From: Amycolatopsis bullii
GTDB lineage: Bacteria > Actinomycetota > Actinomycetes > Mycobacteriales > Pseudonocardiaceae
Length of the DNA stretch: 64,000 nucleotides
Reading direction: 5' to 3'
Assembly (NCBI RefSeq): GCF_014654205.1
Contig: NZ_BNAW01000006.1
Coordinates: 124,001 to 188,000 of the forward strand
Numbering within the stretch: position 1 is the first letter of the stretch; every line of letters begins with the position of its first letter. Of the stretch, positions 23,582 to 31,700 are shown one piece after another. The notes beneath the pieces were generated by a model. It worked only from the letters and a program-made list of their open reading frames with translations, did no database searches and was not told where the DNA came from. Made by a program: the position numbers and the translations under genes.

Positions 23582-24442
23582 ATGCCCGAGCTACCCGAGG
23601 TCGAAGCACTGGCTCACCACCTGCGCGAGAACGCCGTGGGCCGGACGATCTTCCGCATCGATGTCGCATCGCTGAGCGTGCTGAAGACGGCGATGCCGCC
23701 GTGGACGGAGCTGCACGGCCGCGAGATCACCGGCGCGACCCGGCACGGCAAGCACCTCGACGTCGTGGCCGGAGACCTGCACCTGGTCGTCCACCTGGCC
23801 CGCGCGGGCTGGCTGCGCTGGTCCGACGGCCTCGCCGCGGCGCCGCTGAAGCCGGGGAAGGGCCCGATCTCGCTGCGGGTGCACCTCGAGTCCGCCACCG
23901 GGCCCGGCTTCGACCTCACCGAAGCGGGCACGAAGAAGGGCCTGGCGGTGTGGATCGTCAAGGACCCGCAGGAGATCGCGAGCGTGGCGCGGCTGGGGCC
24001 GGACGCGCTCGCCGTGGACGCCGCCCAGCTGCGTGAGCTCTTCGCCGGCAAGAACACCCGGCTCAAGTGGGCGCTCACCGACCAGTCGCTGCTCGCCGGG
24101 ATCGGCAACGCCTACTCCGACGAGATCATGCACCGCGCGAAGCTCTCGCCGTACGCCACGATCGGCAAGCTCGACGAGGGCGCGCTGGAAACCCTCGCCG
24201 AGGCGATCCACGAGATCGAGTCCGACGCCGTCGAGCGGTCGGTCGGGCAGAAGGCGGCCCGGCTGAAGGGGGAGAAGCGGTCGGGCCTGCGGGTGCACGC
24301 GCGGACCGGGCTGCCGTGTCCCGTCTGCGGCGACACGATCCGCGAAATATCGTTCGCCGACAAGTCGTTCCAGTACTGCCCGACCTGCCAGACCGGCGGC
24401 AAGCCGCTCGCCGACCGCCGGATGTCGCGCCTGCTGAAGTAG
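23582..24442 (+). CDS. Fpg/Nei-family DNA glycosylase/AP lyase
   Basis: A 286-residue base-excision repair enzyme that removes oxidised bases and cleaves the abasic site. It starts 'MPELPEVEALAHHLRE', giving the catalytic N-terminal Pro2 and Glu3 after Met removal. The H2TH region contains 'LTDQSLLAGIGNAYSDEIMHRAKLSPY', and a C-terminal C4 zinc finger is formed by 'CPVC' and, 16 residues on, 'CPTC', followed by 'GGKPLADRRMSRLLK'. The usual zinc-finger Arg environment is present but the last residues differ from classical MutM, so it is best named Fpg/Nei family. It follows the small membrane protein by 12 bp. Confidence 0.92.
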   Translation: MPELPEVEALAHHLRENAVGRTIFRIDVASLSVLKTAMPPWTELHGREITGATRHGKHLDVVAGDLHLVVHLARAGWLRWSDGLAAAPLKPGKGPISLRVHLESATGPGFDLTEAGTKKGLAVWIVKDPQEIASVARLGPDALAVDAAQLRELFAGKNTRLKWALTDQSLLAGIGNAYSDEIMHRAKLSPYATIGKLDEGALETLAEAIHEIESDAVERSVGQKAARLKGEKRSGLRVHARTGLPCPVCGDTIREISFADKSFQYCPTCQTGGKPLADRRMSRLLK

Positions 24443-24541
24443 CCGCTTCCGGACGCTCGGTAGGGTCTGGGCGACTCTCGGTCATCGCTGTTGGACAGAA
24501 AGTGGGAACAGGCCTTGCACCCGGTCGGTCGAGCGCAGAGC

Positions 24542-25867
24542 ATGGACGCCGTGTCCGGGTTCACGCTTGCGCAGATCCTCCCGTGGGGTCTTGTGGTGGT
24601 GCTGCTCGTCGCGGTGATCGTGCTGGTCGTGAAACTGCGCAAACCGGCCAGCGTGGTGGAGGACGCCATGCTGCAGGCGGTGCACCGGATGTCGAAGGCG
24701 GCGCCGAACCTGCGCGCCGGCCTGGACGAGGACGCCGCCGACAAGATCACCACGCAGCTGCTGCAGATGCTCGACTGCGTCGCCGTCGGCATCACCGACA
24801 GCGAAGGCACGCTGCTGTCGTGGGACGGCGAAGCGAACGAGCACTACGTCGACCTCGTCGACGCGATCGGCGCGGCCATCCGCAAGCACCGCCGCGAGGT
24901 CGTCGCGCACGACCGGATGCCGTGCAACCACCGCGGCACCTGCCGGATGAAGACCGCCGTCATCGTGCCGCTGCTGGTGGAGGGCGAAACCGAAGCGGCG
25001 CTGATCGTCGTCGGCCGCACCCGCGGGCGGCTGGTGCAGATGGCCGACGCCGTCGCCCAGTTCGTCTGCACCCAGTTCGAGCTGTCCCGGCTCGACGAGT
25101 CGAAGCAGCAGCTCCAGCAGGCCGAGATCAAGGCGCTGCGCGCGCAGATCTCGCCGCACTTCGTCTACAACGCGCTCAACACGATCTCCGCGCTGATCCG
25201 CACGGACCCCGAAGAGGCGCGAGAGCTGCTTCAGGACTTCGCCGACTTCACGCGCTACTCGTTCCGGACGTCGGGCATGTTCACCTCGCTCGCCGAGGAG
25301 CTGCGCAACATCGACCGCTACCTGACCATCGAGAACGCCCGCTTCGGCGGACGGCTCGAGGTGCGGATGAAGATCGCGCCCGAAGTGCTCAGCGTCGTCG
25401 TGCCGTTCCTGATCATCCAGCCGCTGGTGGAGAACGCCGTCAAGCACGGCCTCGCCAGCAAGCCCAGCGGCGGCTGCGTCACGGTGATCGCGCAGGACTA
25501 CGGCACCGAAGCGCTGATCAGCGTCGAAGACGACGGCATCGGCATGGACCCGCGGCGGCTGCGGGACGTCAAGAACGCGCACAGCACCGGCGCCCACGTC
25601 GGGCTCGGCAACATCAGCCAGCGCATGCAGCAGGTTTTCGGCAGCGACTACGCGGTGATGGTCGAGACCGCGCCCGGCGCCGGCATGAAGGTGACGCTGC
25701 GGGTGCCCAAGTTCGTCCCGGGCGTCCGGCCGAACATGCCGGACTACAGCTCCGAAACCGACGCCGGCGAGGCCGACGTCCCGGCCCAGGGTGGTCCCGG
25801 CCAGCTGAACGGCTCCGAGGTGAACGGCGTCAACGGCACGCGCTCCGGCATCCTCCCCATGGGCTGA
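24542..25867 (+). CDS. LytS/BtsS-like sensor histidine kinase with GAF domain
   Basis: A 441-residue kinase. One N-terminal membrane helix ('ILPWGLVVVLLVAVIVLVVKL') is followed by a GAF-like sensor (about 45-185) and the His_kinase (LytS/YehU) domain with 'LRAQISPHFVYNALNTI' (His about 206), 'IQPLVENAVKHGL' and 'EDDGIGM' with 'GLGNISQRM'. The sensor contains a C-x-H-x3-C cluster ('PCNHRGTC', about 127-134) suitable for metal, Fe-S or redox sensing. ATG 24542 matches the start of the anchor; TTG 24491 and 24515 in frame are alternatives. The LytTR partner is at 28494, separated by a peptidase and a glucanase gene. By analogy with BtsSR and related systems it may sense a carboxylate for the symporter at 29901; this is an inference. 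Confidence 0.88.
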   Translation: MDAVSGFTLAQILPWGLVVVLLVAVIVLVVKLRKPASVVEDAMLQAVHRMSKAAPNLRAGLDEDAADKITTQLLQMLDCVAVGITDSEGTLLSWDGEANEHYVDLVDAIGAAIRKHRREVVAHDRMPCNHRGTCRMKTAVIVPLLVEGETEAALIVVGRTRGRLVQMADAVAQFVCTQFELSRLDESKQQLQQAEIKALRAQISPHFVYNALNTISALIRTDPEEARELLQDFADFTRYSFRTSGMFTSLAEELRNIDRYLTIENARFGGRLEVRMKIAPEVLSVVVPFLIIQPLVENAVKHGLASKPSGGCVTVIAQDYGTEALISVEDDGIGMDPRRLRDVKNAHSTGAHVGLGNISQRMQQVFGSDYAVMVETAPGAGMKVTLRVPKFVPGVRPNMPDYSSETDAGEADVPAQGGPGQLNGSEVNGVNGTRSGILPMG

Positions 25868-25871
25868 ATCC

Positions 25872-25993
25872 GCTGTGACATCCGGGGCTTCGCCCCGGGC
25901 CGGGGGCTTCGCCACCCGGACCCCCGAAAAATGCTGTGACATCCGGGGCTTCGCCCCGGGCCGGGGGCTTCGCCACCCGGACCCCCGAAAAAT
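25872..25993. repeat. perfect 61-bp tandem duplication of an intergenic repeat
   Basis: Two identical 61-bp units (25872-25932 and 25933-25993) start GCTGTGACATCCGGGG and end CCCCCGAAAAAT. Each unit holds a TTCG-tetraloop hairpin (CGGGGC-TTCG-CCCCG) and a second arm pair CGGGGG...CCCCCG. The second half also occurs at 20444-20478. The array starts 4 bases after the lytS-type stop codon and ends 17 bases before the S49 peptidase ATG; it may double as a transcription terminator. Confidence 0.92.
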
Positions 25994-26010
25994 CCGGCTA
26001 GCCTGGCTTC

Positions 26011-26856
26011 ATGAGCGTTACGGACAAACTGGCCTCGCGGATCCCGGTGCTCGCCGACCGGGTCGAGCGCAAGGACGTCGTGGCCGTGGTGAAGCTGCAC
26101 GGCGTGATCACGCCGTCGCCGTCGCCGCTGGCCAGGGGCGCGATCAACCTGGCCGCCGTGGAGTCGGCGCTGACCAGGGCGTTCGGCCACGAGCGGCTGA
26201 AGGCGGTCGCGCTGCTGATCAACTCCCCCGGTGGCGCGCCGACGCAGTCGGGCCTGGTCGCCGAACGGATCCGGCAGCTGGCCGACGAGAAGAACGTGCC
26301 GGTGCTGGCGTTCTGCGAGGACGTCGCCGCCTCGGGCGGCTACTGGCTGGCCTGCGCGGCCGACGAAATCTACGCCCACCGGACCTCGATGGTCGGCTCG
26401 ATCGGCGTGATCAGCGGCGGCTTCGGGTTCACCGGCCTGCTGGAACGCTTCGGCATCGAGCGCCGCCTGCACACGGCGGGCGCGAACAAGTCGCGGCTCG
26501 ACCCGTTCTCGCCGGAGAAGCCCGAAGACGTCGAGTGGCTGAAGAAGATGCACACCCAGCTCCACGAGCTGTTCGTGAACTGGGTGAAGGAGCGCCGCGG
26601 CGACCGGCTGACCGACTCGGAGGACCTGTTCACCGGCGACGTCTGGCTGGGCGCGAAGGCGGTCGAGCTGGGGCTCGCCGACGGCCTCGGCAGCCTCCGG
26701 CAGATCATCACCGAGCGCTACCCGGACGCGGAGATCTCGGTGGCCGAGCCGAAGAAGCCCCTGCTGGCCCGCCTCGGCCTCGGCGCACCGGCGGCCGCCT
26801 CGGCGGTGCTCGACGCGGTCTCACAGAAGGCGGCCTGGTCCCGCTTCGGCCTCTGA
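26011..26856 (+). CDS. S49 family serine peptidase (SppA-like)
   Basis: A 281-residue Clp-fold peptidase of the SppA/SohB type. The fold core is 'LINSPGGAPTQSG', and the Ser/Lys dyad is S108 in 'EDVAASGGYWLACAADEI' and K160 in 'AGANKSRLDPF'; 'MVGSIGVISGGFGF' completes the oxyanion region. No signal peptide or clear membrane anchor is visible, and at 281 residues it is a single-domain form, so it probably forms an oligomer in the cytoplasm or at the membrane face, cleaving signal-peptide remnants or other membrane-derived peptides. The spacing from the tandem repeat is only 17 bp, leaving room for little more than a short leader. Confidence 0.9.
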   Translation: MSVTDKLASRIPVLADRVERKDVVAVVKLHGVITPSPSPLARGAINLAAVESALTRAFGHERLKAVALLINSPGGAPTQSGLVAERIRQLADEKNVPVLAFCEDVAASGGYWLACAADEIYAHRTSMVGSIGVISGGFGFTGLLERFGIERRLHTAGANKSRLDPFSPEKPEDVEWLKKMHTQLHELFVNWVKERRGDRLTDSEDLFTGDVWLGAKAVELGLADGLGSLRQIITERYPDAEISVAEPKKPLLARLGLGAPAAASAVLDAVSQKAAWSRFGL

Positions 26857-26893
26857 CGAGCCGTGTCCGGTTCGAGTACTTTCGGGCACACCT

Positions 26894-26909
26894 TGTGACC
26901 TGAATCACT
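26894..26909. promoter_or_regulatory. CRP-family operator-like site upstream of the GH16 gene
   Basis: TGTGA-CCTGAA-TCACT matches the CRP-type palindrome TGTGA-N6-TCACA with one mismatch at the last base. It lies 106 bases upstream of the glucanase start, a place suited to cAMP/CRP-like control of a secreted carbohydrate-degrading enzyme. Actinobacterial Crp proteins use this motif; binding here is inferred. Confidence 0.55.
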
Positions 26910-26936
26910 CTTCCCCGGTAACGCCCCTGGAATCAC

Positions 26937-27005
26937 GGAGACGCCTCAGGTCTCCTTGTCGACGGGCTTTGTTGTGAACGGCAACAAATCCGGTCGACAA
27001 GGAGG
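26937..27005 (+). promoter_or_regulatory. mRNA leader with competing hairpins that bury the Shine-Dalgarno
   Basis: TCCTTGTCGAC (26953-26963) pairs perfectly with GTCGACAAGGA (26993-27003), and inside it TTTGTTG (26968-26974) pairs with CAACAAA (26982-26988), giving a long hairpin whose 3' arm contains the AAGGAGG ribosome site (26999-27005) of the GH16 gene. A second pairing, GGAGAC (26937-26942) with GTCTCC (26950-26955), overlaps the first arm and is mutually exclusive with its base. This is the geometry of a translational switch, or a DNA operator. Confidence 0.6.
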
Positions 27006-27014
27006 TCGTCCCCG

Positions 27015-28412
27015 ATGCCCCACACGCGCAGACTCGCCCTCGGTGCCGTGCTCGGCGCCGCGCTCATCGCCATCCCGCTGACCATCCCCGCCGCCGCGTC
27101 GATCCCGCCGCCCGAGTCGGGGTGGAGCACCGTCTTCGCCGACGACTTCACCGGCGGCGCCGGCTCGCTCCCGTCGAGCGCGAACTGGATCATCGACACC
27201 GGCCACAGCTACCCCGGCGGCCCCGCCAACTGGGGCACCGGCGAGATCCAGAACTACACGGCCAGCACCGGCAACCTCTCCCAGGACGGCAGCGGCAACC
27301 TCCGCATCACGCCGCTGCGCGACGGCGCGGGCAACTGGACGTCGGCGCGGATCGAGACCCAGCGCGCCGACTTCAAGCCACCGGCCGGCGGCGTCATGCG
27401 GATCGAGAGCCGGATCCAGATGCCGAACGTCACCGGCGCCGCCGCGCTCGGCTACTGGCCGGCGTTCTGGGCCCTCGGCGGCCCGTACCGCGGCAACTGG
27501 TGGAACTGGCCCGCCATCGGCGAGTTCGACATCATGGAAAACGTCAACGGGATCAACTCCGTGTGGGGCGTCCTGCACTGCGGCGTCAACCCCGGCGGCC
27601 CATGCAACGAGACCACCGGCCTGCCGAACAACCGGGCCTGCCCGGGCAGCACCTGCCAGTCGGCCTTCCACACCTACCGCTTCGAATGGGACGCGAGCAC
27701 CAGCCCGCAGGTGCTCCGCTGGTTCGTCGACGGCCAGCAGTTCCACTCGGTGAGCCAGAACCAGCTCGACGCGACGACCTGGGCGAACATGACGACCCAC
27801 CAGGGCTACTTCGTACTGCTGAACGTCGCCATCGGCGGCGCGTTCCCGAACAACAACTCGGGCACGACCACGCCGGGGCCGGGAATCGTGCCGGGCCACC
27901 CGATGGTCGTCGACTACGTCACGGTGACCACCCGCGGCGGCGGTGGCGGCACCACGACCCCGCCGACCACGACGACCACCACGACACCGCCCGGAACCGG
28001 CGGCAGCGCCTACCGCACCATCCAGGCCGAGTCGTTCAGCCAGCAGTCCGGCGTGATCACCGAGACCACCACGGACACCGGCGGTGGCCAGAACATCGGT
28101 GCGGTGGGCAACGGCGATTGGGCGCTCTACCCGAACGTCGACTTCGGCAGCACCGCGGCCACGAACTTCCAGGCCCGCGTCGCGTCCGGAGCGGCTTCCG
28201 GCGTCAGCGGGCTCGTCGAGGTGCGGCTCGACAGCCGGTCCAACGCGCCCATCGGCAGCTTCGCCATGGGCAACACCGGCGGCTGGCAGAGCTGGCGGAC
28301 CGTCCCGGCGAACATCAGCGCGGTCACCGGCGTGCACAACGTGTATCTGACGTTCACGAGCGGCCAGCCCGCGGATTTCGTGAACCTGAACTGGTTCACC
28401 TTCGTGCATTGA
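27015..28412 (+). CDS. secreted GH16 beta-glucanase with CBM6
   Basis: A 465-residue exported enzyme. A Sec signal peptide (about 1-28, 'GAVLGAALIAIPLTIPAAA') precedes a GH16 catalytic domain (about 36-305) with the nucleophile/acid pair E170 and E175 in 'GEFDIMENV', preceded by 'YWPAFWALGGP'; this is the laminarinase-type (endo-beta-1,3-glucanase) layout. A Thr/Pro/Gly linker (about 308-335, 'TTTPPTTTTTTTPPG') leads to a CBM6 module (about 338-465, 'AESFSQQSGV...ADFVNLNWFTF'). It would act on fungal or algal beta-glucans outside the cell. The gene interrupts the LytS/LytTR set but has its own leader, a CRP-like site and a terminator, so it is an independent unit. Confidence 0.93.
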   Translation: MPHTRRLALGAVLGAALIAIPLTIPAAASIPPPESGWSTVFADDFTGGAGSLPSSANWIIDTGHSYPGGPANWGTGEIQNYTASTGNLSQDGSGNLRITPLRDGAGNWTSARIETQRADFKPPAGGVMRIESRIQMPNVTGAAALGYWPAFWALGGPYRGNWWNWPAIGEFDIMENVNGINSVWGVLHCGVNPGGPCNETTGLPNNRACPGSTCQSAFHTYRFEWDASTSPQVLRWFVDGQQFHSVSQNQLDATTWANMTTHQGYFVLLNVAIGGAFPNNNSGTTTPGPGIVPGHPMVVDYVTVTTRGGGGGTTTPPTTTTTTTPPGTGGSAYRTIQAESFSQQSGVITETTTDTGGGQNIGAVGNGDWALYPNVDFGSTAATNFQARVASGAASGVSGLVEVRLDSRSNAPIGSFAMGNTGGWQSWRTVPANISAVTGVHNVYLTFTSGQPADFVNLNWFTFVH

Positions 28413-28418
28413 GAGGAG

Positions 28419-28442
28419 GGCCCGCGGCCTCGGCCGCGGGCC
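28419..28442 (+). terminator. GC-rich hairpin terminator after the GH16 gene
   Basis: GGCCCGCGGC (28419-28428) pairs with GCCGCGGGCC (28433-28442) around a 4-base loop, seven bases after the stop codon. There is no U-run, as is common in actinobacterial terminators. Confidence 0.7.
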
Positions 28443-28493
28443 TCCCCACATCAGGCGGACGGGGGCTGGACATTGCACTCGGCAATGGGCAGG

Positions 28494-29327
28494 ATGCGTT
28501 TCACTGTGAGTGCTCACGATGACACCCGGAAACTCGTGGTCCTGGCCGTGGACGACGAGCCGAACGGTCTTGACGAACTCGTCCACTGCCTCCGCAACAG
28601 CCCGCACGTGGCGAAGGTGTTCCCGGCGATCGACGCCTCCGAGGCGCTGCGGTTGCTGTCCACCGACGACCCGCGGCTGCGCGAGCGCAAGGACCGTGGC
28701 CTGCCGATCGTCGACGCCGTCTTCGCGGACATCGACATGCCCGGGCTGTCGGGGATGGAGATGTCGCGCGTGTTCGCGGCGCTGCGCCCCTCGCCGGCGC
28801 TCGTGTTCGTGACCGGGCACGCCGAAGAAGCCGTCAACGCCTTCGACCTCGGCGCCCTCGACTACGTGCTGAAGCCCTACCAGCAGGATCGCCTCGACCG
28901 CGCGATCTCGCGCGTGCTGGACAAGCTGGCCGCCGCCGCGGCGCCCCCGCCCGGCGCGCTGGGCGGCGAGCCGGTCAAGAACGACGACGAGGTCATCCCG
29001 GTCGAGCTGGCCGGCACCACCAAGCTCATCCCGCGCTCCTCGGTCCGCTGGGTCGAGGCGCAGGGTGACTACGCGCGGCTGTTCACCACCGAAGGCAGCC
29101 ACCTGGTCCGCATCCCGCTGGCCCAGCTCGAGGAACGCTGGGAAAAGGCCGGGTTCGTCCGCATCCACCGGTCGTTCCTGGTCGCCCTGCCGCTGATCAC
29201 CGAGCTGCGCATGGGCCAGGGCGGCTACCAGGTCGTCATCGGCAACGAGGAGAAGGTGCTGCCGGTGAGCCGTCGGCACACCCGCGCGCTGAAGGACCGG
29301 CTGGTCGGTTCGGGCCGGAACGGCTGA
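28494..29327 (+). CDS. LytTR-family response regulator
   Basis: A 277-residue regulator. The receiver has the acidic pair in 'LAVDDEP' and phosphoacceptor D79 in 'VFADIDMPGLSG', with the Lys in 'ALDYVLKPY'. After a Pro/Ala-rich linker (about 150-175) comes a LytTR DNA-binding domain (about 175-277: 'IPRSSVRWVEAQGDYARLFT', 'FVRIHRSFLV', 'LPVSRRHTRALKDRL'). ATG 28494 was chosen; ATG 28485 and GTG 28506 are equally open and no strong ribosome site decides. The natural partner is the LytS-like kinase at 24542, and the downstream small protein and symporter are probable targets because they follow closely in the same direction. Confidence 0.9.
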   Translation: MRFTVSAHDDTRKLVVLAVDDEPNGLDELVHCLRNSPHVAKVFPAIDASEALRLLSTDDPRLRERKDRGLPIVDAVFADIDMPGLSGMEMSRVFAALRPSPALVFVTGHAEEAVNAFDLGALDYVLKPYQQDRLDRAISRVLDKLAAAAAPPPGALGGEPVKNDDEVIPVELAGTTKLIPRSSVRWVEAQGDYARLFTTEGSHLVRIPLAQLEERWEKAGFVRIHRSFLVALPLITELRMGQGGYQVVIGNEEKVLPVSRRHTRALKDRLVGSGRNG

Positions 29328-29341
29328 CCCGGGACCGGCCC

Positions 29342-29869
29342 ATGACCGACGACTTCTACGAGCGCCGCGCGAACGGCGTCCGCGAACCGGATCCCACGCT
29401 CGGCAGGCGCCGTCCGCGGCCGCTGCCGCAGCCGGCCGACCGGGCCGTCGTCGAACACCTGCCGCCGGCGCCGGAGAACGAGCGGCCGCCCAAGCCGGAA
29501 CACCACGCGAAACCCAAGCGCGAGCGGGTGATCCTCGCCGACCCGCGCCGCGGCGCCGGCACCCTGCGCGCCCGGGTCGAGCTGGAGGAGCAGACCAGCT
29601 GGGGAAAGCTGCTCGTCCGCGACCACCTGGTGAAGGTGCAGCTGCGGACGGCGTTGCTGCTCGCCCTGCTCGTCGTCGCGGTCTTCGGCTCGCTGCCCGC
29701 GCTGTTCTACCTGCTGCCCGGGTTCTCCAAGGCCAGCCTGCTCGGCATCCCGGTGGCCTGGCTGATTCTCGGCGTGCTGCCGTTCCCGTTCCTGTTCGGT
29801 GTCGGGATCTGGTACAACCGGCTCGCCGAACGCAACGAACGCGCGTTCGTGGACATGATCGAAAACTAG
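29342..29869 (+). CDS. small membrane partner of the symporter (DUF485-like)
   Basis: A 175-residue protein. The first 95 residues are charged, Pro-rich and probably disordered; two membrane helices follow (about 103-123 'ALLLALLVVAVFGSLPALFYLL' region and 133-155 'IPVAWLILGVLPFPFLFGVGIWY'), ending in 'NRLAERNERAFVDMIEN'. The two-helix plus charged tail arrangement beside a solute:sodium symporter is typical of DUF485 proteins such as YjcH with ActP. It starts 14 bp after the LytTR gene and 31 bp before the symporter, consistent with a three-gene operon. A stabilising or regulatory role for the transporter is inferred. Confidence 0.75.
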   Translation: MTDDFYERRANGVREPDPTLGRRRPRPLPQPADRAVVEHLPPAPENERPPKPEHHAKPKRERVILADPRRGAGTLRARVELEEQTSWGKLLVRDHLVKVQLRTALLLALLVVAVFGSLPALFYLLPGFSKASLLGIPVAWLILGVLPFPFLFGVGIWYNRLAERNERAFVDMIEN

Positions 29870-29900
29870 TTTCGCACCGAGTCGTGCGAGGATTCCCCCC

Positions 29901-31691
29901 GTGCAGTTGAACCCGTGGGCCTTGACCGGCATCGTGCTGGTCGCCGTGGTGACGCCCTACCTCGGTCTCCGCTCCTCGCGGTCGGCGACGAGCACGCACG
30001 ATTTCCTGGTCGCGCGGCGCACGGTCCGGTCCCGTCGCAACGCCGCTGCGATCTCCGGCGAGTACCTGTCCGCGGCGTCGTTCCTCGGCATCGCCGGGAT
30101 CGTGCTCAAGGACGGCGCCGACGCGCTGTGGTTCCCGATCGGGTTCACCGCGGGGTACCTGGCGCTGATGCTGTTCGTGGCGGCACCGCTGCGCCGCTCC
30201 GGGGCGTACACGCTGCCCGACTTCGTCGAAATGCGGCTCGGCTCGCAGGGCCTGCGCCGGTTCTCCACGGCGTTCGTCGTGTTCATCGGGATCCTGTACA
30301 TGGCCCCGCAGCTGCAGGGCGCCGGCCTGACCCTGGCGACGGTCCTGCCGGTGCCGGCGTGGGCGGGGGCGATCGCGGTGATGATCGTGGTCACCGTCAA
30401 CGTGATCTCCGGCGGGATGCGCGCGATCACCGTGGTCCAGGCCTTCCAGTACTGGCTCAAGCTGTTCGCGATCTCGGTGCCCGCGTTCGTGCTGTGCATG
30501 GTTTTCTTCACCGGCGGCGGCCCGGACGGGTTCCGGCCGCTCGGCGCGCCTGCCCCGCCGGTGTTCGTCACCGACACCACGGTGGACGTGCAGACCGACG
30601 TCACGCTGCACGTCACCGCGGACACGTACTTCTACGCCTACGGCCGCACCGACAACGGCCCGGCGGCCGGGCCGACGCACTGGACCCCGCTGGCGCCGCA
30701 CACGGTTTCCGAAGGCACCAAGCTGAAGTTCCTCGCGGGCACGCCGGTGCCGGTGGTCAGCGATTCCGTCGCCGACAACGCGGATTGGCTGCACCCGGGC
30801 TCGGGCAGCCTCACCGACCTGCTCCAGACGTATTCGCTGATGTTCGCGACGTTCCTCGGCACCATGGGCCTGCCGCACGTGCTGGTCCGCTTCTACACCA
30901 ACCCCGACGGCAAGGCCGCGCGCCGCACGACCGTGCACGTCCTGCTCCTGCTGGGGCTGTTCTACCTCTTCCCGACGCTGCTGGGCGCGCTGTCGCGGAT
31001 GTACGTCCCCGAACTGCTGGTGACCGGCAAGGCGGACGCGGCGATCCTGCAGCTGCCGTCGGCGATCCTGCCGGGCGTCGCCGGCCAGATCCTCGGCGCG
31101 GTCACCGCGGCCGGTGCGTTCTCCGCGTTCCTCTCCAGCACGTCCGGGCTGCTGGTGAGCGTGGCCGGGGTGGTGTCGACCGACCTGCTGCCCGGCCGGG
31201 TGCGGGACTTCCGGATCGCGGCCGGGCTGGTCGCGCTGTTCCCGATCGCGCTGGCGGTCGCGTTGCGGCCGGAGGACATCTCGCTGTCGATCGGGCTGAC
31301 GTTCGCGCTCGCCGCGTCGACGTTCAGCCCGCTGCTGGTGCTGGGCATCTGGTGGCGCAAGCTGTCCTGGCCGGGTGCGCTGGCCGGGATGTTCGTCGGC
31401 GGCGGCCTGGTGCTGGCCGCGCTGGTGGTCAACGTCGTGAGCGGCTACACCGGCGGCTGGGCACCCTGGTTCGTCAACCAGCCCGCGCTGCTCACGGTCC
31501 CGGCCGCCTTCGCGACGACGTACCTGGTCAGCCGCGTGACCGGGTACGGCCGCCCGGAGCACGTCCACGACATCATGCTGCGTCTCCACGCCCCGGACCC
31601 GCTCGGCTTCATGCGCGACAGGGCGGTCGCGCGGTTCGGCCAGGCCGAGGAGAAAACCCGCGTCACCACCCGCGGCCGCCACCGCAAGTGA
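29901..31691 (+). CDS. solute:sodium symporter, cation/acetate (monocarboxylate) type
   Basis: A 596-residue transporter of the SSS family with about 13 membrane helices, related to ActP/MctC-type monocarboxylate symporters. Family features are 'STHDFLVARRTVRSRRNAAAISGEYLSAASFLGIAG', the unwound-helix signature, 'GAYTLPDFVEMRLGS' and 'AAGAFSAFLSSTSGLLVS'. An unusually long extracytoplasmic loop (about 205-295) rich in Thr/Asp/Val separates helices 6 and 7. GTG at 29901 starts the first helix. Two-component LytS/LytTR genes upstream suggest uptake of a sensed carboxylate such as acetate, pyruvate or propionate. The stop codon is directly followed by a 21-bp repeat array. Confidence 0.9.
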   Translation: MQLNPWALTGIVLVAVVTPYLGLRSSRSATSTHDFLVARRTVRSRRNAAAISGEYLSAASFLGIAGIVLKDGADALWFPIGFTAGYLALMLFVAAPLRRSGAYTLPDFVEMRLGSQGLRRFSTAFVVFIGILYMAPQLQGAGLTLATVLPVPAWAGAIAVMIVVTVNVISGGMRAITVVQAFQYWLKLFAISVPAFVLCMVFFTGGGPDGFRPLGAPAPPVFVTDTTVDVQTDVTLHVTADTYFYAYGRTDNGPAAGPTHWTPLAPHTVSEGTKLKFLAGTPVPVVSDSVADNADWLHPGSGSLTDLLQTYSLMFATFLGTMGLPHVLVRFYTNPDGKAARRTTVHVLLLLGLFYLFPTLLGALSRMYVPELLVTGKADAAILQLPSAILPGVAGQILGAVTAAGAFSAFLSSTSGLLVSVAGVVSTDLLPGRVRDFRIAAGLVALFPIALAVALRPEDISLSIGLTFALAASTFSPLLVLGIWWRKLSWPGALAGMFVGGGLVLAALVVNVVSGYTGGWAPWFVNQPALLTVPAAFATTYLVSRVTGYGRPEHVHDIMLRLHAPDPLGFMRDRAVARFGQAEEKTRVTTRGRHRK

Positions 31692-31700
31692 TGCCCCGCC

